DNA from: Alkalilimnicola ehrlichii
GTDB lineage: Bacteria > Pseudomonadota > Gammaproteobacteria > Nitrococcales > AK92
Assembly: GCF_003399765.1 (NCBI RefSeq)
Contig: NZ_NFZV01000024.1
Span: 1-64,000 of the forward strand
Direction: 5' to 3'
Length of the DNA: 64,000 nt
In this document: positions 57,729-64,000 of the stretch, piece by piece
Numbering within the stretch: position 1 is the stretch's first letter
Layout: each line of letters starts with the position of its first letter
Made by a program: the position numbers and the translations under genes
The notes under the pieces: model-generated
The model's database searches: none
Seen by the model: the letters and a program-made list of their open reading frames with translations, nothing else
Told to the model about the DNA's origin: nothing

Positions 57729-57743
57729 GTAAAGAAATGTTAC
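57729..57743. promoter_or_regulatory. CpxR-box-like site
   Basis: GTAAA-GAAAT-GTTAC matches the CpxR consensus GTAAA-N5-GTAAA at all but the last two bases of the second half. It lies between the divergent Spy-like gene and cpxR, where a site would control both. Confidence 0.55.
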
Positions 57744-57820
57744 GGAGCCGGTTTGGCACTGCGGTCTGCCGGGCCGCTATGGCAAAATCGAAGGCATCTG
57801 CTGGGAGAACCGAGAACGCT

Positions 57821-58513
57821 ATGCCGAAGCTGTTACTGGTCGACGACGACGTCGAGCTGTGCCGAATGCTCACCGAATACTTAGAAGGCGAGGGTTTCGC
57901 CGTCGATAGCGTGCATACGGGGCGGGCTGCATTGGCGCAGGCCCAAAGCGGCGATTACGACGCCCTTGTGCTGGATGTCATGTTGCCCGAGCTGAGCGGC
58001 TTCGACGTCCTGCGGGAGCTGCGCAAAACCGACGCGACGCCGGTATTGATGTTGACGGCACGAGGCGAGGACGTCGATACGGTCGTTGGCCTGGAGCTAG
58101 GGGCGGACGACTATTTGCCAAAGCCATGCAACCCCCGCGTGCTGGTGGCCCGTTTACGTGCTTTGCTGCGCCGTATCGGTAGTGGCGACGGGCGAGAAGC
58201 GAGCGTGCTGCATATCGGCGATGTCTATCTGGACATTGGGCGCCGCTACGTCGCGGTCGCGGAGCAGCCGGTCACGCTGACCGGAACCGAGTTTTCGCTA
58301 TTGGAGCTATTGCTCCGCGAAGCAGGCACCGTGGTTTCCAAAGAAACGATCTCGCAGCAGTGCCTGGGGCGCCCCCTATTGCCGTACGACCGGAGTATCG
58401 ATATGCATATCAGCCACTTACGGCGGAAGCTCGGGCCCTTGCCGGATGGCACGGCCCGTATCACCACGGTGCGCGGCGTCGGTTATCAATACTTGGCGGC
58501 TGCCGATGCGTAG
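57821..58513 (+). CDS. cpxR: OmpR-type response regulator CpxR
   Basis: The 230-residue protein has a receiver domain with LLVDDDVELCRML, the phosphoacceptor in VLDVMLPELSG and the switch lysine in DYLPKPCNPR. The winged-helix domain has LTGTEFSLLELLLREAGTVVSKETISQQCLGR and HLRRKLG. RIxTVRGVGYQY ends it. The LGR and LPYDRSIDMHISHLR stretches are characteristic of CpxR. ATG 57821 starts at the receiver; the frame is open 40 codons upstream without similarity. It works with CpxA, whose gene overlaps by 8 bases. Confidence 0.9.
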   Translation: MPKLLLVDDDVELCRMLTEYLEGEGFAVDSVHTGRAALAQAQSGDYDALVLDVMLPELSGFDVLRELRKTDATPVLMLTARGEDVDTVVGLELGADDYLPKPCNPRVLVARLRALLRRIGSGDGREASVLHIGDVYLDIGRRYVAVAEQPVTLTGTEFSLLELLLREAGTVVSKETISQQCLGRPLLPYDRSIDMHISHLRRKLGPLPDGTARITTVRGVGYQYLAAADA

Positions 58514-59852
58514 TTTGTTTCTCAAGATTTTTCTTTGGTTTTGGGTGGCGATGCTGCTGATGGGGGGCACCCTGATATTGGCCCAGCGCTACTGGGCCGG
58601 GCCGAGCTTACCGACACCCAGCGCGATGGCCGCTTACGTGGCCGAGGCCGAACGCATGTTCGCCCATAAAGACTCGGAGGGAGTGCGGCTTTGGCTGCGG
58701 CGCCTAAACCGAGAGTCGGAGTTGCGGTTCTTCGTTATCGAGGAGCGGAGTCGGCTGTTCCCGGCGCAGCGGTTGCCGCGGCCTTTGCAAGAGCGCTTGG
58801 AAGCGGAATTAGATACCCGCCAAACGCGTGGCGGCCGCCCCCGTGCGGTGGCCGAAGCTTTTAAAGTCGACGGCCGCGAGTATCACTTGGTAGCGATGCT
58901 GCCGCACCACCGGTACCGCCTACAGGATTTGCCCGTCAGCTTGCGCTTAGGCGTCGCGTTGGCGGTGAGCGCCGCGATAAGCCTTTTACTCGCCGGCGTT
59001 ATCAGCCGGCCTATCCGACGGATTCGTCTTGCCGCTCAGCGTTTGGCCGACGGCGAGTTAGAAGCTCGGGTACCGCCTTTGCGCGGCCGCGACGAAATTG
59101 CCGAACTCGGCCACGATTTCAACCTCATGGCCGAGCGCCTACAGCATTTGCTGGAAGTCCAAACGCAACTGTTGCGCGATGTTTCCCATGAGCTACGATC
59201 GCCGCTTAACCGCCTGCAAGTGGCTTTGGAATTGGCGCGCGGGGCGGCGGGTGCATCGGCGGGCACCTCGTTGGATCGCATCGAGCGGGAAGCCGAGCGG
59301 CTAAACGATTTGATTGGCCAGGTGCTGTCGTTGTCGCGGATGGAAACCGGGGCGGTCGAGCCGCGTTGGGCAGCGGTCGATATTTCCGGCTTAGTTCGGG
59401 ATGTGGTCGATGATGCCGCATTCGAAGCGGGCGACCGCTTATCGCTTCAGTTCCAAGGGGCCGAAGGCATCAGCGCGACCGCCGATGCGGGGCTGCTGCA
59501 CTCGGCGGTCGAGAATGTCGTGCGCAACGCTGTTCAGTACTCGCCGGAAGGCGGCCGAGTCGGCGTTGTGCTGAGGACAGACGGCGAGGCGATAAATATC
59601 ACGGTGCTCGACGACGGCCCCGGCTTGCCCGAAGAGCAGCTAGAACGGGTATTCGAACCGTTTGTCCGCGTCTCGGCCGCTCGCGAGCGCAGCACCGGCG
59701 GCTACGGCTTGGGCTTAGCCATCGCCCGGCGCGCGCTGCGTATCCACGGCGGCGATATCGAGGCGGCGAACCGGCCGGAGGGTGGCTTGGCCGTCAGCCT
59801 GCGGCTACCGCGCTCGCGGCCCAGCCGCGACACGAGTGTCGACAGCCCCTAA
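58506..59852 (+). CDS. cpxA: Envelope-stress sensor histidine kinase CpxA
   Basis: The 448-residue protein begins MRSLFLKIFLWFWVAMLLM, as CpxA proteins do. It has a periplasmic domain of about 130 residues, a second helix, HAMP (SRPIRRIRLAAQRLADGELEARV), the phosphohistidine in LRDVSHELRSPLNRLQVAL, and ATPase motifs in NAVQYSPEGG, DDGPGLPEEQ and STGGYGLGLAIARR. It senses envelope protein stress and phosphorylates CpxR. The ATG lies inside the end of cpxR, so the two are translationally coupled. Confidence 0.91.
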   Translation: MRSLFLKIFLWFWVAMLLMGGTLILAQRYWAGPSLPTPSAMAAYVAEAERMFAHKDSEGVRLWLRRLNRESELRFFVIEERSRLFPAQRLPRPLQERLEAELDTRQTRGGRPRAVAEAFKVDGREYHLVAMLPHHRYRLQDLPVSLRLGVALAVSAAISLLLAGVISRPIRRIRLAAQRLADGELEARVPPLRGRDEIAELGHDFNLMAERLQHLLEVQTQLLRDVSHELRSPLNRLQVALELARGAAGASAGTSLDRIEREAERLNDLIGQVLSLSRMETGAVEPRWAAVDISGLVRDVVDDAAFEAGDRLSLQFQGAEGISATADAGLLHSAVENVVRNAVQYSPEGGRVGVVLRTDGEAINITVLDDGPGLPEEQLERVFEPFVRVSAARERSTGGYGLGLAIARRALRIHGGDIEAANRPEGGLAVSLRLPRSRPSRDTSVDSP

Positions 59853-59874
59853 TCCGGCTGCGGAGAATAATTTT

Positions 59875-60468
59875 TCAGCAGCCCGCTAAGCCCGAAGCAG
59901 TTCTGCGGCGGCAGGTAAGTAACATCGTCGCGGCGATAACACCGCCGCCGGCACCCCAGGCGTGAGCTTCGACGATGACATCGAAGGCGTGCGGCGAAGG
60001 CGCACTACCCCAGAGCTCCCACCCCAATTTAGCGGCGAGCAGAACCAGAAACAGCGCATTAAAACGCGGCTGCCGACGCAGACCGAGCAAGGCCCCGCCC
60101 GCCGCCAAGCCATGCAACACCCCGGAAAAGCCGGCATAGCCGACGATCTGCGGATGGATCAGCAGCAGAGCGAAAGCCACCGACAAAGCGCTCCAAATGC
60201 CGATAAACATGCCGTTGAACGTACGCAACTGCTCGCTCCAGAGCAGCCAGATTAGTATCAGGCCGGCGGCATTAAGGCTTACGTGAGCAAGGTCGATATG
60301 CACGAACTGCCCCGACAGGAGCAGCCAGTAGCGGCCGTCCAAGACCGCATCGCGGCGGTAGCTTAACGATGCGCCAAGATCCAGGCCGTACGCCGCCAAA
60401 AGCAGCGCACCGAGGCCGAGCGGGAGTATGAGGCGGGGCAAAGCCTCCTGGGCGCGCATGGCAATCAC
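59875..60468 (-). CDS. rrtA: Rhombosortase (rhomboid family intramembrane protease)
   Basis: The 197-residue protein has about six membrane helices with the rhombosortase marks. HIDLAHVSLNAAGLILIW lies in helix 2, GYAGFSGVLHGLAAGGALLG has the catalytic serine in GFSGVLHG, and the catalytic histidine lies in EAHAWGAGGG. Rhombosortases process the GlyGly-CTERM tail of secreted proteins. The GTG start overlaps the stop of the serine protease gene (GTGA), an internal ATG at 60459 being the alternative. The protease carries a GlyGly-CTERM-like tail and is the likely substrate. Confidence 0.88.
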   Translation of the reverse strand: MIAMRAQEALPRLILPLGLGALLLAAYGLDLGASLSYRRDAVLDGRYWLLLSGQFVHIDLAHVSLNAAGLILIWLLWSEQLRTFNGMFIGIWSALSVAFALLLIHPQIVGYAGFSGVLHGLAAGGALLGLRRQPRFNALFLVLLAAKLGWELWGSAPSPHAFDVIVEAHAWGAGGGVIAATMLLTCRRRTASGLAGC

Positions 60469-61397
60469 CGACGACGGCGCCCTACAGCGAGCAGGATTAA
60501 CGCCAACACGACGCCGTAACTAAGGCTGCCGTAGCCGGCGCGCACCTGCTCCGGTTCCAGATGAGCGGCGATCCAGTCGGTGTATTGGGTGAGGTCCGTG
60601 TAAACGCCGTACAGCCCCTCGGTTGCGCATCGCTCCGGACCCCAACTGACTACGCCCACCAATACGTAAGCCTGGCCGTCGTGCACCATCAGCGGGCCGC
60701 CGCTATCGCCCCGGCAGGAGTCTCTCTGCTGATAATATTCCACCTCGTAGCCTGCACACAGCATTCGGTCGGTGATGGGCGGGTAGGCCGGGTCGGCATT
60801 GTTGAAGTCTTGGCGGCAGCGGCCACGGTCGATCAATCTAAGCTCGGCTTCCTGTAAGCGGAAGGGGCGGCTGCCTTGGTTACTCGTTACACCCCAGCCG
60901 ATGACCGTCGCATGCCGCCCCGTTTGGTCGGTCGGCCGTGCAAATTCCGCCTCCCCGATACGCATCGGCGGGCCGTTGAACGTATCCGCCAATTTCAACA
61001 GGGCGAGATCGTGGGCCAGGGTGCCGGGGTGGTAGCGCGGGTGTAGCCACACGCCGATAACGCGCAAACGCTCGCCGCCCAGGAGGAGGGAGTGCGTTTG
61101 GCTCAATACCTCGATATCCCAGGGCGCTCGTCGCTCGACGCAATGAGCCGCCGTGATGACCCAGCGCGGCGCGATTAAGGTACCGCCGCAGAAATAACCG
61201 CCGTAGGTGCTCGCCCAGCCGGTGTCGATCAGGCCGACATGGGCCGGCCAGGCGGCTTCCTCGGCATGATCGCCGCCGATGATGCGCGGCTGAATGCGCT
61301 CGCCGGCCAGCGTCTGGCTTGTCCAAGCGAGGAGCATCGCGGCCAGCCACAGCGACAACCGGCGACCAAAAAAAGGCGTGATTTTTCGTAGCGTCAT
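60465..61397 (-). CDS. Trypsin-like secreted serine protease with GlyGly-CTERM-like tail
   Basis: The 310-residue protein has a signal peptide (to about residue 31), the activation site RIIGGDHAEE, and the catalytic triad in TAAHCV, HDLALLKL and GDSGGP. The aspartate six residues before the serine (DSCRGDSGGP) gives trypsin-like preference for R and K. The C-terminus, GYGSLSYGVVLALILLAVGRRRR, has the small-residue motif, hydrophobic helix and basic end of GlyGly-CTERM domains, although GYG replaces the usual GGG. The coupled rhombosortase should cleave this tail and attach or release the protease at the surface. Confidence 0.9.
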   Translation of the reverse strand: MTLRKITPFFGRRLSLWLAAMLLAWTSQTLAGERIQPRIIGGDHAEEAAWPAHVGLIDTGWASTYGGYFCGGTLIAPRWVITAAHCVERRAPWDIEVLSQTHSLLLGGERLRVIGVWLHPRYHPGTLAHDLALLKLADTFNGPPMRIGEAEFARPTDQTGRHATVIGWGVTSNQGSRPFRLQEAELRLIDRGRCRQDFNNADPAYPPITDRMLCAGYEVEYYQQRDSCRGDSGGPLMVHDGQAYVLVGVVSWGPERCATEGLYGVYTDLTQYTDWIAAHLEPEQVRAGYGSLSYGVVLALILLAVGRRRR

Positions 61398-61553
61398 GAA
61401 GGGTTGGTGGTTCCCGTTTTCGCTCAGGGTGCTAAGCTTTCCCGGCCTAAGAAAACGCCGAACGCTGCCGAGCCGGAAGCTGGCGGCAATGACGTCCGGC
61501 GCTTTCTTAACACCACAGCCGCAGTGACTGACAATAAACTAAGTGGATCGACC

Positions 61554-62108
61554 ATGCAGCTGCTTTTATTGATTTCGCGCGGGATCGATGCCTTCACCGG
61601 CGCCGTTGGCCGTCTAATGGGATGGGCGGCGCTGCTGTTGGTATTGATTGGCGTTTATAACGCTATTACCCGCTATCTGGGGGCGATGTTCGGCGTGCAA
61701 TTGGCCGGCAATGTTTGGATCGAAACCCAAACCTATCTGTTCAACCTGATTTTTCTGTTGGGGGCGGCGTACCTGCTGAGTCGCGACGGCCATATTCGCG
61801 TCGATGTACTGTCCAGTCGTTTTAGCGCCCGCACGCGCGCCTGGATCGATATCGTCGGTACGGTATTTCTGTTGCTGCCGTTTTGTTGGCTAGCGATCTA
61901 CTACAGCTGGGACTATGTGTTGCGATCCTGGGCGGTGCTGGAGCAAAGCCCCAATCCCGGCGGTTTGCCCCGCTACCCGATCAAAACGGTTATTATCGTC
62001 GCCTTCGTGTTGCTGATGTTACAGGGCGTGAGCGAGGTGATTAAGCGCGTCGCCTTTCTGCGCGGTTGGCGGTCGACGCCGACGGATGCCGAGGGGGAGA
62101 AATCGTAA
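61554..62108 (+). CDS. TRAP transporter small membrane subunit (DctQ-like)
   Basis: The 184-residue protein has four membrane helices and the DctQ pattern, with NVWIETQTYLFNLIFLLGAAYLLSRDGHIRVDVL in the middle. It is the small integral subunit of a tripartite ATP-independent periplasmic transporter. Its stop shares one base with the ATG of the large subunit gene. The longer open frame upstream (to 61404) is antisense-like. No gene for a periplasmic binding subunit is visible next to it. Confidence 0.87.
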   Translation: MQLLLLISRGIDAFTGAVGRLMGWAALLLVLIGVYNAITRYLGAMFGVQLAGNVWIETQTYLFNLIFLLGAAYLLSRDGHIRVDVLSSRFSARTRAWIDIVGTVFLLLPFCWLAIYYSWDYVLRSWAVLEQSPNPGGLPRYPIKTVIIVAFVLLMLQGVSEVIKRVAFLRGWRSTPTDAEGEKS

Positions 62109-63477
62109 TGGAGTATCTCGCTCTCTGGATGTTCGTCGTCCTCATCCTGCTCTTGCTTTCGGGCTACCCGGTAGCTTTTCCCTGGGCGGTACCGCCTTGC
62201 TGTTTACGCTGTTTGCGAGCGATCTGGTGCCGACCCTGCTCGGTATTTCCTACCCCTGGGATACGCCGATCCGCATGGCGCGACTTAACATACTGCCGCA
62301 GCGAATATTCGGCAGTGTGATGGACAATTACACCTTAGTGGCCGTGCCCTTCTTTATCTTCATGGGCGTCATGCTGGAAAAGTCCGGCTTGGCGGAAGAG
62401 CTATTGAAAACGATGGGGCGCCTATTCGGCGCCTTGCGCGGCGGCATGGCGATTTCCGTCGTCGTGGTGGGTGCTTTACTGGCGGCCTCGACCGGCGTTG
62501 TCGGCGCCTCGGTCGTCACCATGGCCGTACTGGCTTTGCCGGTGATGCTGAAGTACGGCTACGACAAAGCGTTCGCCAGCGGCGTGGTCGTCTCCTCCGG
62601 CACTTTAGGCCAGATTATCCCGCCGAGCATCGTTCTCATCATCTTAGCGGACCAAATGGGTATTTCGGTCGGCGACTTATTTTTAGGTGCGTTTATCCCC
62701 GGCTTATTGCTGGCGTTTATGTACATCCTATGGGTGGTTTGGGTCGCTTGGCGCCACCCGGCGGCGGCGCCGGCCATGCCGGTTGACGAGCGACCGGAGT
62801 GGGGGCGCGAGCTCGCCATGCTGGTTGTGCGCAGCTTAATACCGCCATTGGCACTCGTATTCGTTGTGCTGGGGACAATCTTCTTCGGCATCGCATCCGC
62901 CACAGAGGCCGGCGCCGCAGGTGCCTTAGGCGCGTTGATCCTAGCGGCCATCAATCGCCGTTTGAACATGGGCAATCTACGCGCGGCGATGGATCAGACC
63001 GTGCGGCTGACCAGCATGGTCTTCATGATTCTCGTCGCCGCCACCGTATTCATAATGGTATTCAATGCCTTGCGTGGCCCGCGCATCGTAGAAGAGCTGT
63101 TGCTGAACTTGCCGGGCGGCGAGTGGGGCTTTTTATTCTTTGTGATGCTGACCATCTTCGCGCTCGGCTTCTTCCTCGATTTTATCGAGATCTCCTTTAT
63201 TGCGGTGCCTTTGGTCGTGCCGATCGCATTGAGCTTCGGATTAGACCCGCTCTGGTTAGGAGTGTTGATCGCTCTGAACTTGCAAGCGTCGTTCTTAACG
63301 CCGCCGTTCGGCTTCTCGCTGTTTTACCTAAAAGGCGTGGCGCCGCCTGGTGTCACCACATGGCATATTTATCGAGGCGTCGTCCCGTTTATATTGATAC
63401 AGCTGTTGGCGCTGACGCTGGTTATTACGTTTCCGCAGTTAGCGTTGTGGTTGCCGGGGATGAGCATGACGCCGTAG
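62108..63477 (+). CDS. TRAP transporter large permease subunit (DctM-like), single-base frameshift
   Basis: From ATG 62108 the frame reads MEYLALWMFVVLILLLLSGYPVAF. After one missing base near TTTTCCC (62176-62182) it continues LGGTALLFTLFASD and then through the whole DctM protein: VPFFIFMGVMLEKSGLAEELL, LAASTGVVGASVVTMAVLALPVML, SGTLGQIIPPSIVLIILADQMG and the final FLTPPFGFSLFYLKGVAP. Restored length is about 456 residues with twelve membrane helices. With DctQ it imports an unknown organic acid using the sodium or proton gradient. Confidence 0.9.
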
Positions 63478-63483
63478 GAGAGA

Positions 63484-63504
63484 GGCGGCTTTTTTGAAGC
63501 CGCC
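63484..63504 (+). terminator. Hairpin behind the TRAP transporter genes
   Basis: GGCGGCTT pairs with AAGCCGCC around TTTTG, seven bases past the large subunit stop. There is no T run after the stem, so efficiency is uncertain. Confidence 0.6.
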
Positions 63505-63614
63505 CGCAAGATGTTTAGTGAGATAAATGTCATTGGCCGGGCGGCGCTAATTGCACTTGCCTGCGGGGTCCCGCCCCCACGGACGCATAGAAGAACCGGA
63601 TAAGGAAGATTGGC

Positions 63615-64000
63615 ATGACGATGAAGCCATGGTTGGGAATATTGGGGGCGTTGTTATTAGCCGGCTGCGGGACGAGCGGTGAGCGGATTGACCCGGAGAA
63701 CCTAAGCCCGGAGTTGCAGGCGCATGTGGACCGGACGCTGGAGAGCCTGGTGTTCGTCGAAGGTGGGACGTTCATGATGGGGGACGTCGGCTTTGAGCGG
63801 ACGCTGTCGGACGGGACGGTGATTAATCGGTTTTGGACCGGGGATCGAGATACGCATCCGGCACATGAGGTGACCTTGGATAGTTACTCGATTCAGCGGT
63901 ATGAAATTACTTATGAAGAGTACGACCTGTTCACAAAGACGAGCGGGCGCGAATTGGTTCGGGGGCACCGCTTGCACAATGAGAGTCGTGCTCCAAACCT
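63615..64000 (+). CDS. Formylglycine-generating-enzyme-like (SUMF1 domain) lipoprotein, 3' end outside the window
   Basis: TAAGGAAG six bases upstream supports ATG 63615. The product begins MTMKPWLGILGALLLAGCG, a lipoprotein signal with the lipobox LAGC. About 35 residues later comes LVFVEGGTFMMGD, then THPAHEVTLDSYSIQRYEITYEEYDLF, the N-terminal part of the FGE-sulfatase fold. The gene is cut by the window end after 128 codons. Stand-alone SUMF1-fold lipoproteins often have roles other than sulfatase activation. The catalytic cysteine region is not in view. Confidence 0.82.
   Translation, partial: MTMKPWLGILGALLLAGCGTSGERIDPENLSPELQAHVDRTLESLVFVEGGTFMMGDVGFERTLSDGTVINRFWTGDRDTHPAHEVTLDSYSIQRYEITYEEYDLFTKTSGRELVRGHRLHNESRAPN

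Overview
The window is chromosomal DNA of roughly 60% G+C from a gammaproteobacterium. YcgL, FadI/FadJ, SixA, SlyD, CpxR/CpxA, GltS and a rhombosortase with its substrate all fit that class. An archaeal-type RNA ligase with its PIN-domain partner is a pair I recall from Alkalilimnicola, and a BCCT transporter fits a salt-adapted member of the Ectothiorhodospiraceae or a relative. The species cannot be named from sequence alone.

Layout. 1-127: 3' end of a 5S rRNA and its terminator. 329-2391: encapsulin operon of an encapsulated ferritin, the shell protein and a ferredoxin-reductase-like flavoprotein. 2.7-11.9 kb: envelope and housekeeping genes (FkbM methyltransferase, PlsC-like acyltransferase, DUF2267, diguanylate cyclase, acetyltransferase, PerM, SDR, GltS, YcgL). 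11.9-19.8 kb: an FtsH-type protease, DUF433, an extracellular nuclease, DUF1488, PilZ, SlyD, SixA and glutathione peroxidase. 19.8-39.9 kb: a block for oxidising alcohols with a PQQ enzyme. 40-64 kb: OhrR, beta-oxidation (FadI/FadJ), fumarase, GH3, a nucleotide-sugar pair, phasin, RNA ligase and partner, sirtuin, BCCT transporter, Spy/CpxRA, protease and rhombosortase, TRAP transporter genes and the start of a formylglycine-generating-enzyme-like lipoprotein.

The main observation concerns the 20-kb block. Its left edge is an intact gpx gene followed by the first bases of ohrR. Its right edge is a decayed copy of the last ~150 bp of gpx, followed by the complete ohrR. The two ~168-bp stretches are direct repeats of roughly 92% identity. 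The simplest reading is that an original gpx-ohrR operon was split by insertion of the block.

The block carries a putatively lanthanide-dependent quinoprotein alcohol dehydrogenase with its accessory proteins (cytochrome c, periplasmic binding protein, SoxYZ-like carrier, zinc hydrolase, CXXCW protein). It also has two TonB receptors, a NarL-type two-component system, an aldehyde dehydrogenase and an AcoR-like sigma-54 activator. Excellent sigma-54 promoters lie upstream of both the alcohol and the aldehyde dehydrogenase genes, so the activator probably co-induces both oxidation steps.

Data quality: eleven genes are broken by what is in every case one missing base, several of them in runs of 5-6 identical bases. 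I read this as residual assembly error and annotate these genes across the break.
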